From assembly GCA_016793165.1 (NCBI GenBank), contig JAEULA010000051.1, positions 62,001-126,000 on the forward strand: a stretch of DNA of 64,000 nt, written 5' to 3'. The notes beneath the pieces were generated by a model, which searched no databases, was not told the origin of the DNA, and saw only the letters and a program-made list of their open reading frames with translations. This document shows positions 45,208-53,863 of this stretch, in pieces. This DNA comes from Alphaproteobacteria bacterium (GTDB lineage: Bacteria; Pseudomonadota; Alphaproteobacteria; CACIAM-22H2). Positions within the stretch are counted from its first letter, which is position 1. Each line of letters opens with the position of its first letter. The translations under genes and the position numbers were made by a program.

Positions 45208-45780
45208 GTGAGAGTGAGCAAGGCGCAGGCCGCGGCGAACAGAGAGCGGATCATCATCGAGGCGGCACGACTGTTTCGGCTCCGCGGGTTCGACGGCATC
45301 AGCATCGCGGATGTGACGAAGAGCGCCGGACTTACCCATGGCGGGTTCTACGGGCATTTCGGCGCGAAGGAGGACCTGATGGCCGAGGCATGTCGGCATG
45401 CCGTCAGGACCATGCTCGACGAGTGGAAGGCGGTCGCCGAAAGGAGTCCCGACCCGCTTGCCGCGATCACGCGGCCCTACCTTTCGATGCGCCACCGCGA
45501 CGATGCGGGCGCCGGGTGCCTGATGGCCGCGCTCGGGCCCGACGTATCGCGCCAGTCCGCGCCGGTGCGGAAGGTCGTGACGGAATGTCTGCGCCTGGTC
45601 CTGGACGCGCTCGCTCGGCTCACGACCGGGCGGACGGCTGGGGCGAAGCGCAAGGAGGCGATCGTGACGTTTGTCACCTTGGTCGGCGCCCTCGTCGCCG
45701 CGCGCGCGATAAACGACTCTGCGCTCGCCGAGGAGATTCTGCAGGTCACGGCGGCATCGATCTCACGGGTACGGGGCTGA
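45208..45780 (+). CDS. TetR/AcrR-family transcriptional regulator
   Basis: 190 residues. The N-terminal HTH spans about residues 10-55, with RIIIEAARLFRLRGFDGISIADVTKSAGLTHGGFYGHFGAKEDL. GLTHGGFYGHF is typical of the subgroup that includes NemR-like sensors of electrophiles. The ligand domain has three cysteines (AEACRH, GAGCLMAAL, VTECLRL). It is divergent from the four-gene hydrolase operon and two dyads lie between them, so it most likely represses that operon and itself. Confidence 0.94.
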   Translation: MRVSKAQAAANRERIIIEAARLFRLRGFDGISIADVTKSAGLTHGGFYGHFGAKEDLMAEACRHAVRTMLDEWKAVAERSPDPLAAITRPYLSMRHRDDAGAGCLMAALGPDVSRQSAPVRKVVTECLRLVLDALARLTTGRTAGAKRKEAIVTFVTLVGALVAARAINDSALAEEILQVTAASISRVRG

Positions 45781-45800
45781 GCTCGCCGCGATCGCCTGCT

Positions 45801-46652
45801 TCACCCCAGGCGGAGCAGCGGCACGCCGGCGAGCGCGAGGGCGACCGCCACGAGGCGGCGCGGGCCGAGCGCCTCGCGCATCCAGAACACGGCGATGAGC
45901 ATGGCGAAGATCGCGCTGGTGTCGCGCAGGGCGGCGGCCGGGGCGATCGGCGCCGCCGACCAGACCCAAAGGATCAGCAGATAGGACGCCATCGAGGCGA
46001 AGGCCGTCGGCAGCGCGATGTGCCAATGGTCGCGGAGCAGGGCGAATGGCGTGCCGAGATCGCGCGAGCGCCAGGCCATTGCCAGCGCGTTCGTGATGCT
46101 GACCGCGCAGCCATAAGCCGCTACGGAACCGCCGGCGCGCGAGGCCTGCGCGTCGGCGAAGACGTAGAGCGCGGTGACGCCGCCCGCGACGAGCGTCCAG
46201 GCGAGGGACCGCGGCGTGAACCCGCCGCCCCCGGCGGCGGCGGCGCGGCGGGCGTCGAACGCCAGCATCGCGAGCGCGGCGACCACGAGCGCGACGCCGG
46301 CGAGCGCGCCGCCGCCCATCCATTCGCGCGTCAGCAGCGGCGACAGCAGGGCGACGCCCAGGACCGAGACGGCCCGCGCGATCGGGTAGACGGTGCCGAA
46401 AGGGCCGCTCTCGTAGGCGCGCAGCAGCGACATCACCGCCAGCAGGTTCAGCCCGGTCGACACCGCCATCCACGGCACCGTCGCGAGCGCCGGCAGCCCG
46501 ATCCAGAGCAGCGCGACCGCGGAGAGGATCGCCGAGCCGAGCATCGACGCCGCCATCGCCGCCCGCGGCGTCGGGCTCGACTTGACCAGGGCGTTCCATC
46601 CCGCATGGAGCAGGGCGCTGCCGAGCGCCGCGGCGAACTGAAGGGCGTCCAT
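45801..46652 (-). CDS. DMT/EamA-family transporter
   Basis: 283 residues with about ten hydrophobic segments arranged as two EamA halves. The start is AALGSALLHAGWNALVKSSP and the end DTSAIFAMLIAVFWMREALGPRRL, a typical EamA closing segment. Such proteins export amino acids or related metabolites. It starts 50 nt after the stop of an XRE-cupin regulator gene on the same strand, a pairing often seen for regulated exporters. The substrate is unknown. Confidence 0.9.
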   Translation of the reverse strand: MDALQFAAALGSALLHAGWNALVKSSPTPRAAMAASMLGSAILSAVALLWIGLPALATVPWMAVSTGLNLLAVMSLLRAYESGPFGTVYPIARAVSVLGVALLSPLLTREWMGGGALAGVALVVAALAMLAFDARRAAAAGGGGFTPRSLAWTLVAGGVTALYVFADAQASRAGGSVAAYGCAVSITNALAMAWRSRDLGTPFALLRDHWHIALPTAFASMASYLLILWVWSAAPIAPAAALRDTSAIFAMLIAVFWMREALGPRRLVAVALALAGVPLLRLG

Positions 46653-46702
46653 CGCGCGTCGCCCTCAGCCGTCGCGACGGCGGACGAGCGGATCCGGGAC
46701 GT

Positions 46703-47302
46703 TCATCGGCGCATCGCTCCCTCGCTCGCGGTCACGACCGCGTAGCGCGCGGGCTTCCGCGTCGGATTGTGGAACATGACGAGCCGGTCGAGCCGCATGG
46801 CGAGGCAGTCGCCCTTTCGCAGCGCATGGCGGTCGCGGCCGACCGTCACGTCGATCGCGCCGTCGAGCACCCAGACCTGCTGGTGGACCCGCACCCCGCG
46901 CGCCGCGGTTTCGAAGGCGACGCGCGCCCCGGCCGGGAATCGGACCTCGACGATCTGCATCGGCTGCGGCACGGCCGGGGGCGAGACATTGCGGCGGAGA
47001 TAGCCGGATGCGGGATCGCGCCACAGCGGCTGGTCGGCGTGCCGGGCGATCGGCCCGGTCGCCGGATCGCGCGCCGCGACCGGCGCGTCGAACAGCGCGC
47101 CCAGGGTCACGTCCAGGCCGGCGGCGAGCTTCTCGAGCACTGCGGCGGTCGGGCTGCTCTCGCCGCGCTCGATCAGCGAGATCATCGAGCGGCTCACGCC
47201 GCTGCGGCGGGCCAGCGCGTCCAACGACAGACGAGCCGCCGCGCGCAGCCCGCGCACGCGCTCGGCGATCCGGCGGTTCAGGTCCATCGGCGCTTCCGGC
47301 AT
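46703..47302 (-). CDS. XRE-family regulator with C-terminal cupin domain
   Basis: 199 residues from the ATG at 47302; an ATG at 47287 would remove five residues. Residues ~8-65 form a Cro/CI-type HTH (LSLDALARRSGVSRSMISLIERGESSPTAAVLEKLA). Residues ~115-190 are a cupin with QIVEVRFPAGARVAFE and VHQQVWVLDGAIDVTVG. This is the usual layout of small-molecule-sensing XRE-cupin repressors. It precedes a DMT exporter gene and has a perfect 14-bp palindrome just upstream, so it probably controls the exporter and itself. Confidence 0.92.
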   Translation of the reverse strand: MPEAPMDLNRRIAERVRGLRAAARLSLDALARRSGVSRSMISLIERGESSPTAAVLEKLAAGLDVTLGALFDAPVAARDPATGPIARHADQPLWRDPASGYLRRNVSPPAVPQPMQIVEVRFPAGARVAFETAARGVRVHQQVWVLDGAIDVTVGRDRHALRKGDCLAMRLDRLVMFHNPTRKPARYAVVTASEGAMRR

Positions 47303-47315
47303 GATGGACGGACTC

Positions 47316-47329
47316 TCCAGGATCCTGGA
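47316..47329. promoter_or_regulatory. Perfect 14-bp palindrome upstream of the XRE-cupin gene
   Basis: TCCAGGATCCTGGA lies 13 bp upstream of the XRE start codon in the 70-bp gap before the LysR gene's end. Its place suggests autoregulation by the XRE protein. Confidence 0.5.
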
Positions 47330-47372
47330 TGACGGGTCAACGCCGCGGCTCTGGGGTCCCGGGCAGCCCGCG

Positions 47373-48269
47373 TCAGGGGGCGCGGCCGCGCGCCTTGCCG
47401 CGATGGGCGAGCAGACCGGCGACGACGTCGAGGAAGGCCGCGATCAGCGGCGCGGCGCGGCGCTCGGCGAGGCAGACGACATGCGCGTAGGTGTAGATCT
47501 CGGCGTCCGAGACGCGCAGCAGATGGAGCCGCGGATGGGGCGTGAACTCGAACTCGGAGACCACGCCGATGCCCATGCCACGGGCGACCGCCAGCCACAC
47601 CGCCTCGCGGCTGCCGATCTCGATGGCGCGGCCGATGCGCACGCCGGCACGGTCGAGCGCCTCCTCGAAGGCGCGTCGCGTCGTCGAGCCGAGTTCTCGC
47701 AGGATCATCCGCTGGCCGCCCAGCTCGCGGATCCGGATCGACCGCCGCCGCGCCCAGGGGTGGCCGGTGTCCACGAACACGGCGACGGGATGGCGGCTGT
47801 AGGGGACCGCGTGGAATCGCGGATCGTCCTCGACATGGGCGAGGACACCGACGTCGCTGCGGAACTCCAGCAGCGACTTGAGCGCGTCGCGCGAATTGCC
47901 CACCGAGACCGAAAAGTCGATCTCCGGATAGCGGGCGCCGAAGGCCGCCAGCATCTCGGTCACGTGATACGGGCCGACCGCCGCGATCTTCAGATGCCCG
48001 CTGCGCAGGCCGGCGGTCGCGTTGAGGAAGTCGATCGCCTCGGCCTCGAGGCTGAGCATGCGCTGGGTGAGCGCGAGCAGGCCGCGGCCCGCGTCCGTCA
48101 GCTCGACGCGCCGGCCCCGGCGGTGGAACAGCTCGACGCGGTACTGGCGCTCCAGCGCCCGGACCTGCGTCGTGATGGTCGGCTGCCCGACCTTGAGCTG
48201 GCGCGCCGCCGCGGTGAAGCCGCCGGCCATGGCCACGGCGTGGAAGGAGCGCAGCTTGGTGTAATGCAT
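47373..48269 (-). CDS. LysR-family transcriptional regulator
   Basis: 298 residues. The N-terminal winged HTH (residues ~1-60) reads LRSFHAVAMAGGFTAAARQLKVGQPTITTQVRALE. The rest is a PBP2-type effector domain. LysR proteins usually activate the divergent operon in response to a pathway metabolite. Here that operon is the iron alcohol dehydrogenase and phnDCEE. A T-N11-A-type dyad lies just upstream of the start. The effector is probably a phosphonate breakdown intermediate, by context only. Confidence 0.94.
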   Translation of the reverse strand: MHYTKLRSFHAVAMAGGFTAAARQLKVGQPTITTQVRALERQYRVELFHRRGRRVELTDAGRGLLALTQRMLSLEAEAIDFLNATAGLRSGHLKIAAVGPYHVTEMLAAFGARYPEIDFSVSVGNSRDALKSLLEFRSDVGVLAHVEDDPRFHAVPYSRHPVAVFVDTGHPWARRRSIRIRELGGQRMILRELGSTTRRAFEEALDRAGVRIGRAIEIGSREAVWLAVARGMGIGVVSEFEFTPHPRLHLLRVSDAEIYTYAHVVCLAERRAAPLIAAFLDVVAGLLAHRGKARGRAP

Positions 48270-48276
48270 CCGTCAC

Positions 48277-48295
48277 CCATCGATTCGATCGATGG
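48277..48295. promoter_or_regulatory. LysR operator candidate (CCATCGAT-TCG-ATCGATGG)
   Basis: Perfect eight-base arms around three bases, fitting the LysR T-N11-A rule (AT-N11-AT core). It begins eight bp upstream of the LysR start and about 80 bp upstream of the alcohol dehydrogenase gene, a normal place for a LysR recognition site. Confidence 0.7.
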
Positions 48296-48373
48296 AAACA
48301 ATACGTGTTTTACATTTGAATCAATGGGCCCGCGCAGGGATCCTCGCTCATCCCGCGGGAGGGGACACCCGGC

Positions 48374-49480
48374 ATGCCCGGACACTGGTCATTCGCCAAT
48401 CCGGTCGAGATCGACTTCGGCGCGGCGCGCTTCGCTCATGTCGGGCCGCGCATCGCGGGGCGGCGCTACGCGCTGGTCACCTACGGCGATCCCGTGTTCG
48501 CGGAGCTGACCCAGCGCCTCACCACCGTGGCGGGTCCGGCAGCGGTCGTCATCGACGACGTCCAGCCCAATCCCGACTTCGTCGCCCTGGCGCCTGCCTG
48601 CGCGCGGCTGCGAGGTGCGGGCATCGGCCTGATCGTCGCGCTGGGCGGCGGCTCGGCCATCGACACCGCGAAGGTCCTGGCCGCTTCGGGCGGCGAGTTC
48701 GATGCGGTGCGCTCGCATCTCGAGAGCGGCGGGAAGGCGAAGCTGCCGGCGCCGCTGCCGATCGTCGCGATTCCGACGACGGCGGGCACCGGCAGCGAGG
48801 TGACATGCTGGGCCACGGTCTGGGACGGCGAGCGGAAGCGCAAGCACTCGCTCGCCGATCCGCGGCTGTACCCCGAGGCCGCGATCGTCGACCCGACGCT
48901 CACGCACAGCCTGCCGCGCGGCCTGACCCTGAGCACCGGTCTCGATGCGCTGTCCCATGCGCTGGAGAGCCTGTGGAACCGCAACGCCAACCCGGTCTCC
49001 GCGACCTACGCGGTGGCGGCGGCGCGCGAGATCCTGGACGTGCTGCCCGCCCTTCTCGATCGCCTCGGCGACGCGGGGCTGCGCGCACGTATGGCCCAGG
49101 CGGCGGTCTTCGCCGGACTCGCCTTCTCGAACACCAAGACGGCGCTCGCCCATTCGCTGTCCTACGACGTCACCCTGCACCACGGCGTCCCGCACGGCAT
49201 CGCCTGCTCCTTCACGCTGCCGCAAGTGATGCGGGCGGCGATCGGCGCGGACGCGGACTGCGACGCGCGGCTCGCCGCGATCTTCGGCGCCGACCTGCGG
49301 GCCGGGGCCGACCGCTTCGCCGACACGCTGCGCGCGATGGGCCTGCGGCTCGAGCCGGCGGCCTACGGCGTCGAGGCGGCCGCATGGCGGCGATTCGTCG
49401 ACAAGGCGATCGGCGGCGAGCGCGGCCAGAACTTTATCGGCGCGCGGGAGCGGGTGCTGGAAAGCTTCGCGTCGACCTGA
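48374..49480 (+). CDS. Iron-containing alcohol dehydrogenase, phosphonoacetaldehyde-reductase-like
   Basis: 368 residues. The NAD segment is LIVALGGGSAIDTAK, and PTTAGTGSEVT follows. The iron ligands Asp-His-His-His appear in STGLDALSHALE, ALAHSLSYDV and HHGVPHGIACSFTLP. The overall sequence resembles the PhpC/hydroxyethylphosphonate dehydrogenase branch that interconverts phosphonoacetaldehyde and 2-hydroxyethylphosphonate. It is the first gene before phnDCEE, so oxidising an imported hydroxyalkylphosphonate is a reasonable inference. No phnX, phnW or phnA is in the window to finish the pathway. General ADH activity is the alternative. Confidence 0.85.
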   Translation: MPGHWSFANPVEIDFGAARFAHVGPRIAGRRYALVTYGDPVFAELTQRLTTVAGPAAVVIDDVQPNPDFVALAPACARLRGAGIGLIVALGGGSAIDTAKVLAASGGEFDAVRSHLESGGKAKLPAPLPIVAIPTTAGTGSEVTCWATVWDGERKRKHSLADPRLYPEAAIVDPTLTHSLPRGLTLSTGLDALSHALESLWNRNANPVSATYAVAAAREILDVLPALLDRLGDAGLRARMAQAAVFAGLAFSNTKTALAHSLSYDVTLHHGVPHGIACSFTLPQVMRAAIGADADCDARLAAIFGADLRAGADRFADTLRAMGLRLEPAAYGVEAAAWRRFVDKAIGGERGQNFIGARERVLESFAST

Positions 49481-49522
49481 TCCGACGGACCAACGCGTGC
49501 AACGCAAACTGGGGAGGAAGCG

Positions 49523-50428
49523 ATGAAGGTTTCGACACTGGGGTTCGGGCTCGCGGCGCTGCTGGCGACGACCGGCGGCGCGCTCGCGCAGCAATGCGAG
49601 AACCCGCCGGCGATCCGGTTCTCGATCATCCCGACCGAGGAGACCATCCAGGAGCTGACGCTCTACAAGCCGATCGTCGACCTGCTGTCGAAGAACACCG
49701 GAAAGAAGGTCGAGTTCTACATGCCGACTTCCTACGCCTCGGTCATCGAGGCGATGCTCGGCAACTGGGTCGACGTCGCCGTGCACGGCCCGGCCAGCTA
49801 CGTGATCGGCAACGAGAAGAGCAAGAACATCGAGGTCTTCGCGACCTACGCGAAGGCCAAGGGCATCTTCCAGCAGGAGGGGCCCGGCTACCACGCCGTG
49901 CTCGTCGCCAGGAAGGGCTCGAAGTTCACCGACATCAAGGCGCTCAAGGGCGCCGTCGTCGCGCTCGCCGACCCGGCGAGCACCTCCGGCAACCTGCTGC
50001 CGCGCGTCGAGTTCGCCGACCAGATCGGCAAGGTCGAGCTCGAGGACTATTTCGGCAAGGTCGTCTACAGCGGCAGCCACGACAAGTCGGCGATCGCCGT
50101 CGCCGAGGGCAAGGCCGACGCGGCTTTCGTCGCCACGCACCGGCTGGACAACGTCATCCAGCGCAACCTCGCCAAGGCCGAGGACTTCACCGTGCTGTGG
50201 ACCTCGCGCCTGGTACCGCAGGACCCCTTCACCTATCGCGGCCAGCTCTGCGCCGACCTCAAGCAGAAGATCCGCGACACCTTCCTGAACCTGCACAACG
50301 AGGCGACGGCGCAGCAGTTCCTCAAGAACCTCCAGTCGGTGAAGTTCGTCCCGATGGAGGCGAAGGACTACGACATCATCCGCGACCTGCGGAAGGCCGA
50401 GGAGGAGGCCAAGAAGAAGCGCGGCTGA
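49523..50428 (+). CDS. phnD: Phosphonate ABC transporter substrate-binding protein
   Basis: 301 residues with a signal peptide cleaved after ALA at about residue 22 (GGALA-QQ). The mature part matches PhnD: IRFSIIPTEETIQELTLYKPIVDLLSK, EFYMPTSYASVIEAMLGNWVDVAVHGPASYV and ADPASTSGNLLPR. PhnD captures phosphonates in the periplasm for PhnC/PhnE. An AGGAG-like site (GGGAGGAAG) precedes the start. It follows the alcohol dehydrogenase gene by 42 nt and precedes phnC by 35 nt. Confidence 0.95.
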   Translation: MKVSTLGFGLAALLATTGGALAQQCENPPAIRFSIIPTEETIQELTLYKPIVDLLSKNTGKKVEFYMPTSYASVIEAMLGNWVDVAVHGPASYVIGNEKSKNIEVFATYAKAKGIFQQEGPGYHAVLVARKGSKFTDIKALKGAVVALADPASTSGNLLPRVEFADQIGKVELEDYFGKVVYSGSHDKSAIAVAEGKADAAFVATHRLDNVIQRNLAKAEDFTVLWTSRLVPQDPFTYRGQLCADLKQKIRDTFLNLHNEATAQQFLKNLQSVKFVPMEAKDYDIIRDLRKAEEEAKKKRG

Positions 50429-50463
50429 GCGGCGGCGGGCACGCGGCCGGCCGCGGGGGAACG

Positions 50464-51216
50464 ATGGCGATTCTCGAGGTGCGGGAGCTGCGCGCCCGCT
50501 ACACGAGGGGCGGGCGCGAGATCCTGAAGGGTGTCAGCTTCAGCGTCGATGCGGACGACTTCTGCGCGGTCATCGGGCCGAGCGGGGCCGGCAAGTCGAC
50601 GCTGATCCGCTGCATCAACAGGCTGGTCGAGCCGGATTCCGGGTCGATCGTCCTCTACGGACAGGACGTCGCGAAGCTGTCGGCGCGCGAGCTGCGCGCG
50701 ACCCGCCGTCACATCGGCATGATCTTCCAGGAGTTCAACCTGGTGAACCGCATGTCGGTGATGGACAACGTGCTGGCGGGCCGGCTCGGCTATGTCGGCA
50801 CGCTGCGCAGCATCGTGAAGCTCTTCCCGCGCGCGGACGTCGAGCGGGCGCTGGCGATGCTCGAGCGCGTCGGGCTGATCGACCACGTCGACAAGCGCGC
50901 CGACCAGCTCTCGGGCGGCCAGCGCCAGCGTGTCGGAATCGCCCGCGCCCTGATGCAGGATCCGAAGCTGCTGCTGGTCGACGAGCCGACCTCGAGCCTC
51001 GACCCGAAGATCTCCCGCGAGGTCATGGCGCTGATCCGCGAGATCGCCCGCGAGTTCCGCGTGCCGGTCTTGTGCAACATCCACGACGTCCAGCTCGCCA
51101 CCGAGTTTTGCACCCGCATCCTCGGCCTGCAGGACGGCGTGAAGATGTTCGACGGCCCCACCGCCGAACTCGATCGCCGCCGCCTCGAGGCGATCTACGC
51201 GATGGAGGTTCTCTGA
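50464..51216 (+). CDS. phnC: Phosphonate ABC transporter ATP-binding protein
   Basis: 250 residues. Walker A is GPSGAGKST, the signature LSGGQRQRVGIARAL, Walker B LLLVDEPTSSLD. The IGMIFQEFNLVNRMSVMDNVLAGRLGY stretch is specific to PhnC-type ATPases. It powers phosphonate uptake with two PhnE subunits. One base separates its stop from the first phnE gene. Confidence 0.95.
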   Translation: MAILEVRELRARYTRGGREILKGVSFSVDADDFCAVIGPSGAGKSTLIRCINRLVEPDSGSIVLYGQDVAKLSARELRATRRHIGMIFQEFNLVNRMSVMDNVLAGRLGYVGTLRSIVKLFPRADVERALAMLERVGLIDHVDKRADQLSGGQRQRVGIARALMQDPKLLLVDEPTSSLDPKISREVMALIREIAREFRVPVLCNIHDVQLATEFCTRILGLQDGVKMFDGPTAELDRRRLEAIYAMEVL

Positions 51217-51217
51217 G

Positions 51218-52033
51218 ATGGCGGGCGTCGCCGCCGTCGCGCTCGCGGACGTGGTCGCCCGGCGCCGCCGGCGCCTGGGTCGCGGCGCCGCCGCCGCGGC
51301 GGTCGTCGCCGCGCTGGCGCTGGTCTGCCTGCACCAGGTCGTCGTCGTGGACACCGACTGGGATCGCCTGGGCGGGCTCGCCGCGGTGGCGAAGACCGCG
51401 GGCCGCTTCGTCGGCATCGACGCGGCCCTCGTCCCGCAGCTCGTGGTCCCGGTGATCGAGACGCTGATGATGGCGACGCTGGGCACGCTGGCCGGCGCGA
51501 TCCTGTGCGTGCCCGTGATCTGGCTGGGCGCCCTCAACATCACGCCGTCGCGCTGGGTCGGCTACCCGATCGGCCGCCTGCTCATGACCGTCAGCCGCTC
51601 GATCCACGAGATCGTCTGGGCGCTCATCTTCGTCTCGGCCGTGGGCCTCGGATCGCTCGCGGGGATCCTCGCGCTGGCGATGCGCTCGATCGGCTTCATC
51701 GCCAAGATCACCGCCGAGGCGATCGAGAACGTCGACAAGAGGCCGATCGAGGCGATGCGCGCGACCGGCGCGGACACGCTCCAGGTCTTCCGCTTCGCGA
51801 TCGCGCCTCAGATCCTTCCCGTCGTCCTGGGCGTCCTGATCTTCGAATGGGACATCAACATCCGCCGCTCCGCGATCATGGGCCTGGTCGGCGCCGGCGG
51901 GCTCGGGCTGACGTTCCACCGCCAGATGGTGATGTTCAACTGGCCGGGCGTGACGACGGTCATCCTCGCGATCCTGTGCCTGATCGCGCTCGGCGAGTTC
52001 CTGTCGCATCACGCGCGCAAGGCCGTCACGTGA
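51218..52033 (+). CDS. phnE: Phosphonate ABC transporter permease, first copy
   Basis: 271 residues with about six membrane segments. The EAA-type coupling loop is around EAMRATGADTLQVFRFAIAPQILP. SRSIHEIVWALIFVSAVGLGSLAGILAL is the PhnE hallmark. It pairs with the second PhnE encoded immediately downstream (overlap GTGA), so the pore is probably a heterodimer. Confidence 0.94.
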   Translation: MAGVAAVALADVVARRRRRLGRGAAAAAVVAALALVCLHQVVVVDTDWDRLGGLAAVAKTAGRFVGIDAALVPQLVVPVIETLMMATLGTLAGAILCVPVIWLGALNITPSRWVGYPIGRLLMTVSRSIHEIVWALIFVSAVGLGSLAGILALAMRSIGFIAKITAEAIENVDKRPIEAMRATGADTLQVFRFAIAPQILPVVLGVLIFEWDINIRRSAIMGLVGAGGLGLTFHRQMVMFNWPGVTTVILAILCLIALGEFLSHHARKAVT

Positions 52034-52866
52034 GCGCCCGGTCCCCGGACCGCGCCCAGCCGCGCCGATCCTGGTCGCGCTTCCGCTATCCCGACACGCT
52101 GGTCGGCTTTGGCATCCAGCTCGCCGTGCTGGTCTTCATCGGCTATTCGGCCGTCCATCTCGACGTGAAGTTCGAGCGGCTCGCGGAGCTGTTCTCGCGG
52201 GTGTGGTCGCTCCTCGCCGAGCGGTACTGGCCGCCGAGCACCGGCCTGCTGACCACGCCGCGCTACCTGCGCGCTGTGCTCGACACGGTGGAGATGGCCT
52301 ATCTCGGGCTCGTCTTCGGCGTGCTGCTGGCGGCGCCGCTCGCGTGGTGCGCGGCGCGCAACGTCACCCCGGGCCCGCGCCTGCTCTATCCGGCGGCGCG
52401 GCTGATCGTGATGGCCTGCCGCGCCGTCCACGAGATGATCTGGACGATCCTGTTCGTCAGCATTCTCGGCTTCGGCATGCTCGCGGGCGTGCTCGCGCTG
52501 ACGCTGTTCTGCATCGGTTTCGCGGCCAAGCTCTTTGCCGAGGAGGTCGAGGCGATCGACCCCGGTCCGGTCGAGGCGATGCGTGCCAGCGGCGCCAACG
52601 AACTGCAGGTCTTCGTCTTCGCCGTGCTGCCGCAGGTGCGCGTCGCCTGGACCGGAATCACGATCTACACCTGGGACGTCGCCTTCCGCGCCGCGACCGT
52701 CGTCGGGTTCTTCGGCGCCGGGGGCATGGGCTGGTACCTGCAGCGCTACGTCCAGCAGCTCGACAACCAGCGCGTCGCGGCCGTGCTGCTGTCGATCGTG
52801 GCGCTCGTCCTCGTCTCCGAGATCGCCTCGGCGGTCGCCCGCGCCCGCATCGCGCGGAGCGGCTGA
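52030..52866 (+). CDS. phnE: Phosphonate ABC transporter permease, second copy
   Basis: 278 residues from the GTG at 52030, overlapping the first phnE stop. Membrane segments and the coupling loop EAMRASGANELQVFVFAVLPQVR mirror the first copy, and CRAVHEMIWTILFVSILGFGMLAGVLAL matches the same hallmark. It closes the transporter operon. A clear terminator was not seen in the 31 bp before the convergent ABC ATPase gene. Confidence 0.94.
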   Translation: MSARSPDRAQPRRSWSRFRYPDTLVGFGIQLAVLVFIGYSAVHLDVKFERLAELFSRVWSLLAERYWPPSTGLLTTPRYLRAVLDTVEMAYLGLVFGVLLAAPLAWCAARNVTPGPRLLYPAARLIVMACRAVHEMIWTILFVSILGFGMLAGVLALTLFCIGFAAKLFAEEVEAIDPGPVEAMRASGANELQVFVFAVLPQVRVAWTGITIYTWDVAFRAATVVGFFGAGGMGWYLQRYVQQLDNQRVAAVLLSIVALVLVSEIASAVARARIARSG

Positions 52867-52897
52867 CCCGGGCGGCCGCGGCCGGCAAGCAGCCCGG

Positions 52898-53863
52898 CTA
52901 TTCGTAGAGGCAGTTCGTGAGGTGGCCCGGCGCCACCTCGCGCAGCGGCGGCACCGCCTCGGCGCAGGCCGCGCGCGCGTTGCGACAGCGCGTGCGGAAC
53001 ACGCAACCCGAGGGCGGCGCGAGCGGGCTCGGGATGTCGCCGCCGAGAGGCGCGTGCCGGACGCGCCGGCGGCGGCCCGGCGACGGCGCGGCCGCGAGCA
53101 GGGCGCGCGTATAGGGATGGCGCGAGCCGCCGTAGATCGCGTCGCTCGGACCGGATTCCATCACGCGTCCGAGATACAGCACCACGACGTGGTCGGCGAG
53201 GAACTCGACGACGCCGAGGTCGTGCGAGATGAGCAGCATCGTCAGCCGGCCGCCCGCCTGCAGGTCGCGCAGCAGGTTGACGATCTGCGCCTGGATCGAG
53301 ACGTCGAGCGCGGAGACCGGCTCGTCCGCGACGATGAACTCCGGTTCGAGCGCGAGCGCGCGCGCGATGCCGATTCGCTGGCGCTGGCCGCCGGAGAACT
53401 CGTGCGCATAGCGCGCCATCGCCTCGGGCGGCATCTCGACCGCGCGCAGCGCCGCCTCGGCGCGGTCGAGGCGTTCGCGCCGGTCGCCGATGCGCTGGAT
53501 GTCGAGTCCTTCGGTGAGGATCTCGGCCACCGTCATGCGCCCCGAGAGGCTCGCGAACGGGTCCTGGAAAATGTACTGCAGCTTCGGCCGCAGCGCGCGC
53601 AGCGCCGCGCCCGAGAGGGGCGCGATGTCCGTCCCGTCGAAGCGGATGCGGCCGGCCGTGGGCTCGATGAGGCGCACGAGCATGCGCCCGATCGTGGTCT
53701 TGCCCGAGCCGGATTCGCCGACGAGGCCGAGCACCGCGCCGCGCGGGATCCCGAACGCGACGTCCTCGACGGCGCGCACGCGCCGGGCGCGGCGCAGCCA
53801 CCCGGCGCCGCCGAAATGCTTGGTGAGGCCGTCGACCTCGACGAGGGGTGCGGGCGCGCTCAC
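52898..53863 (-). CDS. Peptide-class ABC transporter ATP-binding protein (DppF/OppF type)
   Basis: 321 residues from the GTG at 53863, overlapping the preceding gene's stop. Walker A is GESGSGKTT, the signature [15 protein letters not shown], Walker [14 protein letters not shown]. The C-terminal oligopeptide-transporter domain carries the four-Cys pattern CVFRTRC...C, which binds an iron-sulfur cluster in characterised DppF-type proteins. In this locus it probably energises sialic-acid uptake, as in SatABCD-type systems, but peptide or other substrate cannot be excluded. It is the last gene of the minus-strand operon. Confidence 0.93.
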   Translation of the reverse strand: MSAPAPLVEVDGLTKHFGGAGWLRRARRVRAVEDVAFGIPRGAVLGLVGESGSGKTTIGRMLVRLIEPTAGRIRFDGTDIAPLSGAALRALRPKLQYIFQDPFASLSGRMTVAEILTEGLDIQRIGDRRERLDRAEAALRAVEMPPEAMARYAHEFSGGQRQRIGIARALALEPEFIVADEPVSALDVSIQAQIVNLLRDLQAGGRLTMLLISHDLGVVEFLADHVVVLYLGRVMESGPSDAIYGGSRHPYTRALLAAAPSPGRRRRVRHAPLGGDIPSPLAPPSGCVFRTRCRNARAACAEAVPPLREVAPGHLTNCLYE

